Shown: piece after piece, positions 12,401 to 22,085 of the stretch | Position numbering within the stretch: position 1 is the first letter of the stretch | How the letters are laid out: every line of letters begins with the position of its first letter | NCBI RefSeq assembly: GCF_014356525.2 | Contig: NC_052508.1 | Span: 46,851,858-46,915,857, forward strand | Reading direction: 5' to 3' | Source: Nilaparvata lugens | Taxonomy: Eukaryota > Arthropoda > Insecta > Hemiptera > Delphacidae | DNA length: 64,000 nt | Position numbers and translations under genes: made by a program | The notes under the pieces: model-generated | What the model was told of the DNA's origin: nothing | The model's input: the letters and a program-made list of their open reading frames with translations, nothing else | Database searches by the model: none

Positions 12401-15400
12401 ATCAAATATCATAAGGAAGGAAAGTGGTGCGCTTACCATCTTCATCCATTGATCATCCACATTCTCCTTCCAAATCACTGATGGAATGCCCTGCACTAAC
12501 AACCTTTATTCTCTGCAACCGCTTCTGATTTTACTTTTATCAAATTAATAATAGCTTTTCTTTATATGTCTTCTGCATTGAGATTGGTATTAGAATCGAT
12601 TTTGAAAGGATAGATATATTGGTTGAGTTTGCAGAAGAATATCACAATGAACAAAGGAAACAACTCGAATGTGTAACGAGAAAGTTCAAGATAACTATTA
12701 AAGTATTCAAGTCAAGCCTAATATTATCATGATGATAAAACAGTGATTGAAAAAATATAGACATATATTATCAGATTATCATTCAAAGTATTACTAGGAG
12801 AAATAGGCTACATTCAGTACCTTTTTTCAACTTTATAATTGTTGGGATATTAAAAACTTTGAATAAAAAACCTCCAGTAGAAAACCTTTGAAGTCATTCA
12901 TCTTTTCAAATGTTGCCAAATTAAATCTATTCATTCATTCTACGAGTATCCCTTCTCGTAGTATCAAATGACAGCTCTCCATCTCCAAACCGGTACGCCC
13001 TTACATTATCGAGCATTCTGGAAGATCTAGGAGTTGAAAAGTGATGAATTTCTAAAAAAAAATTGAAGATGAATATTGTTTAAATCGTAGGAGGCTTGAA
13101 AGTTATGTACTTTTTTAGAAAAATACTTACAAAGTTGCTCGAAAAAAATAAAGATAAATATTGTATATGAGCGTAACACACAACTATCACCTGGTTAAAG
13201 TAAGTGGATATGTGTATATCATTTTCCCACTTTGTTCATCATTGAGCACTCTTGAAGGATTAAAGATGTTCTTTCGGCATGATGTTCTACTGATTCTATA
13301 GAATATACAGTAGGCTACACAGACAAGATATCAAGGATTTTGAGAGAAATAATATTATACTTTTGTTAATGTTTCCACGTTTTTAATTCCTCATTCAATG
13401 ATCCATTTATCAAACTCATTAGCATTGAGAAATTAAATTACAAAAGAGCCAGGGAAAGCATGTTAATTTTCAATAAGAGAGCAACAGGTATAAGATGTGC
13501 AGGCTCCTACAAAATCGATCATTCTGAAAGATCCAGCCGTCCAAAAGTATTGAATTTCTAAATAAATTGAAGATAAATATTGTATAAATCGTTGAGAATG
13601 TCGATGGGACTTGAAAGTTATGTACTTTTTGAGAAAAAGACTTACAAAGTTGCTGAATTTAACATTGGAAAGATAGGAAGAATAGACTTTTAGAGCACCA
13701 ATGACGTCACACCGACCAGCTGGTTTGGATTTGTTACTGCGCATCTTCTCGTGGCCACTACCTTGTATTCTAGGTAAATTGAAAGATTCAAGTATAAGAT
13801 AAAAGTAAACAACTATAAAGTATAAAAAGAAAATACGAAATTACAAATCAAACTTTGCAAAATAATTAATAAAAAAGGGAAAAACAAAATCAATTAGAAA
13901 AGAAATTAAATAAAGGGTATGCCAAGAAATTGAAATATAAAGATTTGTTAAATTTATATACAATCCAATTCATATAAATTTATTCATTGCTTTTTCAAGC
14001 GCTTGGAATAAATGTTCTTTTATAGCCTATTCTAATCATGAATGAAAATCAGCTTTTTGTCGTTGTTCGTTTCGTCAACTAGATATATTTTTTGTTAATG
14101 AGAATATTGACAGTCAATTGGATATTATTCCTTTGAAAAATCTTTCAACATTTTTAATTGACTTTCATGTATTTTATTGTTTGCTTGGTTACTCAATTGA
14201 TTTTTTCAATTCATTTTTTAATCGTATATTTCATGTTTGATGGTTCTAAGTAACTTATGTTCTCAACTCATTATTTTTTCACTAGGTGCTCCGCAAGTAG
14301 GGTACTACCACGGACCAACTTGCCAACCCAAAGGTAATTTTTGTGAACCTATTACTGTATCTCGAAAACTGAATTATTCTAATAATTTTTTTAAATTAAA
14401 ATTCTTCCAATACTCGGTACACTATCTTTTTTTTATATTTCCTACAATCTAAAGCCGCGTTAACACCTGAGTTGTCAACTGAATTTTTTATAAATTACGA
14501 CAATTGGTTGTCAATATAGTAAAAAATCACAGCAATACTACAAGCAGTTACAGAAATCCTTGTTTTCAATTATTTCAGTGGGAAACACTGAGAGATTTTT
14601 CAATAAAATGTTCCTTCTCTACACGCAGACTACGATCTCTGGGCAAGAATTGACAACTTTTGTTGCTCTACTAAATTATTGAGAGATATACATTTTGTGG
14701 CAGTGGAATGAAGCAGCAGGCAATTTTTTAATGCGGTGAGATGACTGAGATGTAGCCACCGTCCAAGTGTCAAGAAATGTTGACACATCTTTACTACTAA
14801 CGTGTGCACAACTGTAATTACAAAAAAGCCAGAACGAAAAACGCCTTGTGTGCTTCTAGCATTATTACTGTATATAACATTTTTCAGGTTCACCAGTTGA
14901 TTTATCCGTTTTTCGATTATAACGATTCTAAAAATGAATTTTTAATATACTCATCTATGGCTCTTGAAGAATTCGGAATCTCTTATACTTGATAGTGTTT
15001 TAATTAGCACTTTCCTATATTTAATACTAGGTAGGCTTTCTTTTTATTTCATTATTTTTGTTCCAGAATTAGTGTCGAACATTTTAGGGTATTGTTCCTG
15101 GATGATAGGAGACTACAAATGTCGTATTTGAAGTGTCCAGAACTCAGCGGTTATCCTTATAGCTGCCATTTTGTTTTTTTCACTTAAGAATTTTTATCTC
15201 AAGAACGAAATGTTTTATTGATCTGAAATTTGGCATGAATATTTATGCTATAAAGACTCGACTTTAAAAATTAAAATAAAAAATTTCTATGTATATTTTC
15301 AAAATGGCGGCCATTTAAAATTGTTGATGGCAAATTCCACGAAAAACGTTTACAGGAAATTTACAAGAGACAAAAAGTTATCAAATTTTATCAAGATTTA

Positions 15401-17508
15401 TTATTCTTTGGCCAATCTTAATAAATGAGGTATCCTTGGAAACTTGCTAAATTTTTGTCTCCTGTGAACGGTTTTTGTGAAGTTCACCATAAAAAATTTA
15501 AATGGCCACCATTTTGAAAATTTACATCGAAAATTTTGTATCTTATTTTTTAAAGTTGAGTCTTCATATCATTAATATTCATTCCAAATTTCAGATCAAT
15601 AAAACATTTCATTCTTGAGATAAAAATTCGTTAGTGAAAAAAACAAAATGGCAGCTATAAGGATAACCTATCACCCAGGAACAATACCCTAAAATGTTCA
15701 ACATTACTTCTGAAACACTGTATACTAAGCTTATTTTTCACGTTAGAAGAGTTGTGAATTGCTTGTTTCTTTTTCCATCAGCATTCCAGCATTCCTTTTC
15801 CTCGCATTCTGCAATAATCTCCTACATTCTGCAAAACTCTCTTCGATTCTCCAGCTGTTTAATTTTTTTTTAGTAATTTTTTTATTCAGTTGCTTGTAAG
15901 ATCACAGCATTCGAAATATCGTTTTTACTTTCCTTGCCCTATTACCGTAGGTAAGGAAAGTATTGCTTTCCGAAAAAAATTATGGTACCCCAATTTCTAA
16001 ATTTCTATATGTTTCAAGGTCCCCTGAGTCCAAAAAGTGGTTTTTGGGTATTGGTCTGTATGAATGTGTGTGTGTATAGGTGCGTACAGACTTTCGCTCT
16101 GCTCCGCAACCGAACGTCACTCCAGCAGAGCGATTGATGATCGACCGGGGAGCAAGAGTGGTTCGACCGGGGAACGCGAGAAGATCTTAAGCTGCGTACA
16201 CATATACGCGCCTCCAACCCGCACCGAGCACGCTCCGCCCTCGTACCGCCCTCGTTCCTCCATCGCACGGCAGTCGCTCCGCCTCCGCTCTGCAGTCGCA
16301 CCCATCTTGAACGTTATGGAAGATGTTAGCTTTTCTCGCGTTCCCCGGTCGAACCACTGTTGCTCCCCGGTCGATCATCAATCGCTCTGCTGGAGTGACG
16401 TTCGGTTGCGAAGCAGAGCGAAAGTCTGTACGCACCTTAACATCTTCCGTAACGTTCATGATGGGTGCGTGGGCGGAGCGACTGTGGTTCGATGGTGGTA
16501 CGAGGGCGGTACGAGGGAGGAGCGTGCTCGGTGCGGGTTGGAAGCGCGAATATGTGTACGCAGCTTATGAGTGTATGTGCGTCTGTGTACACGATATCTC
16601 ATCTCCGAATTAACGGAATTACTTGAAATTTGAAACTTAAGGTCCTTACACTATAAGGATCCGACACGAACAATTTCGATCAAATGCAATTCAAGATGGC
16701 GGCTAAAATGGCGAAAATGTTGTGAAAAACAGGGTTTTTCGCGATTTTCTCGAAAACGGCTCCAACGATTTTGATCAAATTCATACCTAAAAAAGTCATT
16801 GATAAGCTCTATCAACTGCCACAAGTACCTTTAAAAATTTCAGGAGTACCGCCCCATCTATGCAAAGTTTGATTTTAGATTCCCAATTATCAATCAGGCT
16901 TCAGATACAATTTAAACAAAAAAAAATCAAGTGGAGAAGATTGAGCATAATAATCTCTACAATTAATGTTTTGTAACATTTTCACCTAAAATTGAAAATA
17001 ACCGAAATTCGAGAAAATAAGATTATTCAATTGCAAACTGTTGGCAACTGTTGATTCTATTAAATCATTCACTATGAAGAGATAGCAGACTTCGTGTGTC
17101 TGCAGCGCTATTGTCACCAGCTGGCTCAGATCTTAGAATAGTAGACTTGAGATGCGTGTGAACACTAACGTCAGTTGATCAATTTTCATAACGGCAAGGA
17201 AAGTTGTGTGAGTGAGCCACACCAGATCTTTGATATTCTTTCTACTTTTGTACTTGTAAAGTCATAATAGGCCTATATCTTGAATTATCGTTTTCCTCTT
17301 TCTCGGTTCTGTGTTCCATTCGACTCATTAAATAAGTAAAGGTTTCCCCATAATACAAGCACAGGATATATAGTATAGTATATACTAGTGTATATAGTTT
17401 TAGTTTCTTTGTTCAATAAATGATGTTTATGTTCCAGGTTTCAAGCCCTTTGACTTGGAAGCATGGTGGGGAAAACGAGTGGTTCAAAACATAACCCAAA
17501 ACTCATGA
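6359..17508 (+). CDS. MCRIP2: MCRIP2-like corepressor-interacting protein (four coding exons)
   Basis: Joining exons 6359-6470, 10400-10441, 14286-14333 and 17438-17508 gives one phase-consistent frame of about 90 residues. Every junction has GT and AG borders. The N-terminus begins MPMNGRRGPPMQIQRQRG, a central block reads HEELIKYICDSWNKVCREM, and the end reads GFKPFDLEAWWGKRVVQNIT before the stop. This order (NGRR, then HEE with a hydrophobic and aromatic helix, then F-P-DL..WW) matches vertebrate MCRIP2 as I remember it. MCRIP1/2 are small proteins that bind the corepressor CtBP and, for MCRIP2, the RNA helicase DDX6, with ERK control of MCRIP1. The exon starts just after a splice acceptor (6353-6354), so a first coding exon may lie further left. 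MCRIP1 is the alternative paralogue. Confidence 0.8.
6471..6919. other. Intron, nothing recognised
   Basis: AT-rich intronic sequence without ORF or a repeat that I recognise. Confidence 0.5.
6920..7215. repeat. Degenerate minisatellite, unit about 17 bp
   Basis: Diverged repeats of a unit close to aactgaaaacttgacaa run through this stretch, with variants such as aattggaaacttgacaa and gaactggaaactcgaag. The unit also occurs singly in the dispersed repeats at 8510 and 39250, which suggests expansion from that family. Open frames on the minus strand here are repeat artefacts. Confidence 0.7.
7216..7564. other. Intron, nothing recognised
   Basis: Intronic sequence without a supported coding region or repeat. 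Confidence 0.4.
7565..7770 (-). mobile_element. tRNA-derived SINE-like sequence
   Basis: Read on the minus strand, 7760-7692 looks like a decayed tRNA: TAGCTTGTAATTGGTAGCGC resembles the D-arm and A box, CTCATGA an anticodon loop with CAT, and GAGTTCGAGATC a B box. It is followed by a body containing tgaagattatccac and ttttgacaaaataat. The same body occurs near 54285-54340 on the plus strand, next to ggttcgagttcaac. A tRNA head fused to a repeated body is the structure of a SINE. The acceptor stem does not pair well, so this is not a working tRNA gene. Confidence 0.5.
7860..8010. repeat. Fragment of the 'agcagataac' repeat family
   Basis: The segment with tccatcctcaagtattcaga and aatgcgtcattcgtgtatct matches 8565-8650 and, reversed, 54095-54190. 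Confidence 0.5.
8463..8700 (+). repeat. Dispersed repeat 'agcagataac' copy B
   Basis: It begins actagcagataacctgtgct, contains one unit of the aactgaaaacttgac minisatellite, and ends with the pagc-free terminal segment ttcagacgtgatgatgcgtc plus an AT-rich tail. Ends match copy A at 5537-6310. Confidence 0.55.
8735..8980. repeat. Dispersed repeat 'gagatatcratgtgcgg' copy
   Basis: It starts gagatatcgatgtgcggct and ends tgagcgagttctccaac. The same start and end bound 29239-29575 and 35279-35605. The short frames in it are unsupported. Confidence 0.5.
8981..10005. other. Intron, nothing recognised
   Basis: Mixed AT-rich intronic sequence. Short open frames show no recognisable protein. Confidence 0.4.
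10006..10265. repeat. Tandem repeat, 69-bp unit, four copies
   Basis: The unit begins catgtatgaaatttaaccca and ends gatgatatagtgtaatgtat. Copies start near 10014, 10083, 10152 and 10219; the third lacks two bases, and the fourth is more diverged. 69 is a multiple of three, so one minus-strand frame stays open as 23-residue repeats. That is a by-product and not evidence for a gene. Confidence 0.9.
10266..10399. other. Intron, nothing recognised
   Basis: Intronic sequence up to the acceptor tttttatag of coding exon 2. Confidence 0.4.
10400..10441 (+). CDS. MCRIP2: MCRIP2-like gene, coding exon 2
   Basis: A 42-bp exon between tttttatag and gtaagtaca. It encodes SWNKVCREMQQTGPG across both junctions and both enters and leaves in phase 1. 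Confidence 0.8.
10816..13776. mobile_element. Long fold-back element, about 3 kb
   Basis: The ends are tacctagaataaaaggta and its inverse tgtattctaggta. The left arm runs about 10816-11520. The right arm is split: 13776-13312 pairs with the outer left arm and about 12400-12190 with the inner left arm. Matching landmarks include agccagggaaagcatg against catgctttccctggct, and tggggctttctaccacatag in both directions. A 0.9-kb stretch (about 12402-13311) interrupts the right arm. It carries a second diverged copy of an arm segment (aaagttatgtactttttt). No transposase is seen. The short frame at 11720-12004 resembles nothing I know. Confidence 0.75.
13777..14285. other. Intron, nothing recognised
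   Basis: Very AT-rich intronic sequence ending in the acceptor tttcactag. Confidence 0.4.
14286..14333 (+). CDS. MCRIP2: MCRIP2-like gene, coding exon 3
   Basis: A 48-bp exon between tttcactag and gtaatttt encoding APQVGYYHGPTCQPK. Phase 1 in and out. This linker is not conserved with the vertebrate proteins as I recall them. Confidence 0.78.
14334..15060. other. Intron, nothing recognised
   Basis: Intronic sequence. Short frames on both strands have no recognisable features. Confidence 0.4.
15061..15714. mobile_element. Palindromic MITE, about 650 bp
   Basis: Almost the whole element is one inverted repeat. The ends are aacattttagggtattgttc and the inverse gaacaataccctaaaatgtt. Further matching pairs are ttatccttatagctgccatt with aatggcagctataaggataa, and tgagataaaaattcg with the inverse aatttttatctcaa. 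Outer bases ttccagaattagtgtc and cattacttctgaa also pair roughly. No ORF. Confidence 0.8.
15931..17225 (+). mobile_element. Dispersed planthopper-type repeat, uninterrupted-end copy
   Basis: The left end is tttccttgccctattaccg and the right end ggcaaggaaagttgtgtgag followed by tgagccacaccag. It is the same family as 619-4249 and 57037-57306. The internal motif cgattttctcgaaaacggct occurs near 16740. The copy is enlarged by the interlocked palindromes at 16078-16568. It lies in the last intron of the MCRIP2-like gene. Confidence 0.7.
16078..16568. repeat. Two interlocked GC-rich inverted repeats (A-B-A'-B')
   Basis: A (16078-16196) begins ggtgcgtacagactttcgct. B (16197-16325) begins agctgcgtacacatatacgc. 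A' (16326-16438) is the inverse of A, ending agtctgtacgcacct. B' (16439-16568) is the inverse of B, ending tgtgtacgcagctta. Both look like MITE ends with TTA/TAA borders. The order alternates instead of nesting. GC content is far above the surroundings. The open frames here on both strands reflect GC-rich palindromes, not genes. Confidence 0.8.
17438..17508 (+). CDS. MCRIP2: MCRIP2-like gene, coding exon 4 and stop
   Basis: The exon follows the acceptor gttccag, enters in phase 1 and ends at TGA 17506-17508. It encodes GFKPFDLEAWWGKRVVQNIT and a three-residue tail. The F-P-DL..WW block is the strongest link to MCRIP2. Confidence 0.82.
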
Positions 17509-19433
17509 ACTTGCAATCGAAACCTATCAAACTTTGATATGACACCAAATTCTGCTATACTTAGCAGTAAATTAGATTAAGTTTTTCTATTTTTCCGTAT
17601 TATTTTAAAGTATTAAGACTTTTGTATACCTACTAGTACGCAAATGTGAATTGAATTTTAGGTTTTTCTACTCGCCAACCAAGTGTTTCATAAATTACTG
17701 TCAAAAGGAAATACAGTCCATACCAGGTCTACAAAACTAGATAGGTATCTCTTGCAAACTAATCTGTCTGCAGCAAACTAATTTACATTAATCTTGGGAA
17801 TTAGAAAAGATTGTTTTAGATTATTTTGGAGCTAGTAAGCATATCATAAAAAGAGAATAGTGAGTTGGTACTTCATGTTTGATCAGAATTTTTTTCAATT
17901 TTCCTTGCAGGGACCAACATAGAGATTGTTCAAGTACAAATCATATTTCATTTTATTGTTGTAGACTTTCACTCCTTTTATTTGGTTCAAACACTTATTC
18001 CTTTTCAAGTTTAAAATACACCATTAAATGTTTCAAATTTTGAAAATTTAATGTGTAGAATACTCTGTATTTCGAGTAGATTTATTAAAAGAATACATAT
18101 TTCTAACTTTTGAAATAAATCAAAACTATTATGTATTATCTTATTCCAATACATGAAATCGAATGAGGTATAGATCATAAGCACTATACCTCACCTATAC
18201 GTTCAGTATTTAAAAAAAATTATATCTCTTCCTTAGTTGCTGATCGATTTTTTCTTTTAATTTTTTGACAATATATAAGAATTTTTGCGATTTCAATATT
18301 ATTGCAACACTATCTGCCTCATTAAACATAATGCTACTCCTGATATATTATTATCTCCCAGTAATAACTATAGGCTAGTCCGTTCTGGGAGCCGAGATGT
18401 AAACAAACATAGCGTGTGAGAGGGGATCTTGGAGGAACAAGACCAATTCACAGTAGCCACCTAACATCTTTCTGTCAGAGACTGTACTGAATAATCACAA
18501 TACCTGACTAAGTTTTCATGAACGCAATGTCAATGTTACATTCTATACTCACTGTGTCAACTGGAATTTTAGGAGTCAATCAACAATAATAATTATTGAG
18601 TCATCTGTATTTTATACGCACACAAGTGCAAGCGCTATGTTATTGTCGTCTCCTTTTGATGAATCGACTATAATAGGTTTTTGTACCAGTACCGTAATAA
18701 TATTCATCTACGTATAATAGGATAGTATTTTGTACTGACAGTATTCTTAAAACTGTATTATTAGAATATCAAGAAAATATTCAATCCAATAATATTCAAC
18801 ATTCCATTGCTATTGTTCAAGCAATACTATGTAGTTTTTTTATATCTTGTTTAGTATATATTATTCTCATGTTGAAAATTTAATCCACTGTGATTCTGTA
18901 AACTTCATCTTTTCATGTGCCCATCTTTTGTGTTATTTGAATAAATTCAATAGATGCGAGTTATGTTCATCTTTTATTGCTAACCTCTGGTCAGTAATAT
19001 TCGAACAACTTGGGTATTTAAATCATTATTGGAATTGAAAGAAGTAATATACACGTTGATTTAATAAAGTTTTAGATATATACAGAAGACAGTACTATAT
19101 TTTAGAAATCGCTTTCCGATGGCACGGAACCACATATGGTCCTTTCATCACCTAAGCACAAGCCTGGAGTTTATGAGATCATCATCCTTACCAAATAGGT
19201 AGCCTAAATGAATAGAACTGTATTGTTAAAAAACAGAATACGATTCTTCTGTACTCTGTAACACAGTGCGCAGTGAGCACTAAACAATATTTTAGCATTT
19301 TTTCCAATTTGAGAAACAACCCAAGAAGCACAAAACAGATGGGCCGACGTTGGGAAACAGTTTCTTGCCAATGGTGGGTCGGCGGTTGGATGTCACACTC
19401 CCCATCATTGGGTCGACCGACAAAATCCCCCAT
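17509..19433 (+). other. Probable 3' UTR and flank of the MCRIP2-like gene
   Basis: AT-rich, with no coding region. AATAAA hexamers at 18940-18945 and 19063-19068 are candidate polyadenylation signals, but nothing in the sequence decides between them. Confidence 0.35.
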
Positions 19434-19534
19434 TGGCCCGACAATCATTTGCCAACTCTGGCCCAACAATCATTTGTCGACTCTGGCCCAGCAATCATTT
19501 GCCAACACTGGCCTAGCAGTCACTTGCTGACAGT
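19434..19534. repeat. Tandem repeat, 25-bp unit, four copies
   Basis: Units start ggcccgacaatcatttgcc (19435), ggcccaacaatcatttgtc (19460), ggcccagcaatcatttgcc (19485) and ggcctagcagtcacttgct (19510). The spacing is exactly 25 bp. Confidence 0.85.
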
Positions 19535-19678
19535 GGATCCTTCCAAATCCACCTCTTTTTCACCATGTTATTATAATTAAGTTATTTTACTCGTTTCGCT
19601 TGCTTACAAGGGGGATGCGCCCCCTGGACATTAACAAGTGGATCACAAGTGGCTCACAGGTTACCTTCAACCACCCAT

Positions 19679-20486
19679 TGCCGTGCTACCAATTTTTCCT
19701 TAAACGGTTGGAATAGCATTTAACACCTATCAACCTAAGAATAGTTGTCGGCTCCAATAAAATAGATTCTTGATAAACTGTGAATGGATCTATTGCCTAT
19801 GAATGAGAAATCCAGTTTTCAGAGCAAATTAACTTATAATCTTCAGATGAAAATACACAAAATACAGAAAGAGAAAATATCTTAAGACTAATTATTTCAA
19901 GAGTTATTACGAACTATAATACTTATCTAGTTTACAGTTGAAACACAGTGGCTATTGGCTTTACTACATTAACAACTAAATCTGACCAAAACAGCACAAA
20001 ATTTTATATAAAACTCAATCTACAACATTAATAAACGAAAATGATTTAGAGCAAAACTCCACGACAACATTTGTAGCCAGCCATTGTTTTTAGAAGAGAA
20101 GGAAGGGCTGAACAGGAAAAGCAAAGTTGAAAGTCACCAAACCAACGCCCTGTTCAATATCGATCTCCACAGACACGTCATCAAAAAATTATAACTTATA
20201 AGTTTAGAATTCACATTCTACATCTGTTCTCAATAAAACTTTAATTTGAAAATGTTATTTTAAATTTTTATATATATATCATCTCTATTTAACTAAACCA
20301 TTTATCTTTTTAATTCTGTCAACCCAGCCTCGGTGACACCATGGAACAATGCAACAAACATTTACGATAATAAATTCTCCGTCAAAAAGTTTATCTGTCT
20401 ATTGATAACTCTGACATTTACTATAAAGTTCCATAGATCTCGAATTGAAGATTCGATTCAAATGTGAGAAAAAATGTAATATTACA
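19679..20486 (-). repeat. LTR of the element (3' LTR in its own orientation)
   Basis: 808 bp, near-identical to 24746-25557. It is preceded in the sense direction by the polypurine tract at 20500-20491. Confidence 0.88.
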
Positions 20487-21511
20487 AATACCCCCCTCTT
20501 GACATAAAAAAAATTTTACTGTTTGAAAATTTTAAAGAAAAAATTTACATTGACCCTAATGAAAATTGTTGAAATTTAAATTTGAGAACAGTAACAATTT
20601 TTTCTAGAAAAAAAAAAAACAATACATGTCATCCAAAAATATTGAAAATTATTATAAAAATTCATCAATAGCGTTTGTTATATGTTTCCAAACAATATCT
20701 CAAAATATAGAATATCAATATTACTTTTGATTTAGCTTTATAATTTAAAGAAAAATATCTCAACAGAAAGTTTAATATGTAAAGAATATTTTTTTGAAAT
20801 TGCAAATAAATTTAATAGATAGAAAAATTTAATTTTTATTGCATAAAAAAAATTTTAGTATGTTGAATAAAAAAAATTATTATTATTATTATTATTTTTT
20901 TTTTTTAAATGAATTGATGAATTGTTACATTTAATTTTCACATAAAATTTCAATAAATCAAAAAATGTTCATTTCTTTCACTATTTACGCAGTTGATTTT
21001 ATTGATGCACATTTTGGAAAACAGTCCGTTAAGGCACTCAGTATGATTTTCAGTTAAGTGTGACTCCAATGTGATGACGTTAAGTGTTGGCCTGATCTGG
21101 ATGCACATAGTGTTGGGCTGATACTTGTAGTCGACTGATGCATATCAAACTCGATACAGGTGACATCTCAGTTAGCATTGCCTCATGCTTGTAGTAGACG
21201 GCTGCATTCCAAACTCGATACAGGTGACATCTCAGTTAGCATTGCTTCATGTTTGTAGTAGACGGCTGCATTCCAAATTCAATACAGAGTCACATAAATT
21301 TTGTATCATATTTGTAATTATACAATGTACATTTCAGGCTTGAAATGACAATGTAATTCGTTTTTTGGAAAAGAGATAGACGCTGCATACAGGATTAATT
21401 TAGGTGAGGATTAATTTAGGTAAGGTTTGGTTTTTTGATATTTTCAGCTTTCAAGGTTTAGAGTTCTGCATACAGGAATAATTTAGGAGAGGATTTTTTG
21501 AATCAATTCTT
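20487..21511 (-). other. LTR element interior, AT-rich non-coding
   Basis: This holds the polypurine tract next to the LTR, an ATT microsatellite (about 20876-20906) and, at 21130-21290, two to three direct repeats of about 70 bp around acaggtgacatctcagttag. No ORF. Confidence 0.6.
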
Positions 21512-21599
21512 TCATGATACTGTGACTGTTCTTCTGAATTCAAAGTTGCGAATGTGAACATGGATGACAATTACCTCCAGGTAATGCAGTAGTGTTGAA

Positions 21600-22085
21600 G
21601 TTTGAGATACTTGGTCAGCAATAGGCGTTGGCATTGCTATTGGCATATTCTTTGGTGTCGGCTTTGGCATCGGCGTTGATATTGGCGTTGGCGTAGCTAT
21701 TGACATCAGCACAGGCATCAGCGTTGATTTTGGTGTTGGCATCAGCATTGGCGCAGGCATTGGCGTAGCTATTGGCATTGATTTTTTGTTGTTGGCATTG
21801 GCGCAGGCATTGGCGTAGCTATTGGCATTGGCGCAGATTTTGGCATTGGCGTAGCTATTGGCATTGGCGCAGGCATTGGCATAGCTATTGGCATTGATTT
21901 TTGTTGTTGGCATTGGCGCAGATTTTGGCATTTTGGCGTAGTTATTAGTGTTGGTGCAGGCATTGGCATTGATTTTTGTTGTTGGCATCAGCGTTGGCGC
22001 AGGCATTGGTGTAGCTATTGGCGTTGACATTGGCGTTGACATTAGCGTAGTTATTGGTTTAGGCCGCAGCGTAGATTTAGGCGTA
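21600..22085 (-). repeat. Hexamer-based satellite inside the LTR element
   Basis: Short units such as attggc, gttggc, gcaggc and gtagctattggc alternate, with a higher-order unit near gcaggcattggcgtagctat. Read in the element's sense, they give a frame (22042-21512) rich in PMPT/PIA repeats. It is low in complexity and I do not regard it as a real protein. Confidence 0.75.

Noticed and set aside
16014..16613. Several overlapping open frames on both strands, Arg-rich
   Set aside because: All lie in GC-rich interlocked palindromes; each is the mirror of another.
19434..19534. CRISPR-like regular repeats
   Set aside because: Contiguous 25-bp tandem units without distinct spacers, in an insect genome.
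21512..22042. 176-codon minus-strand frame rich in Met, Pro, Thr, Ala
   Set aside because: It follows the hexamer satellite exactly; low complexity and no start context. Open because the repeat lacks stops in that frame.
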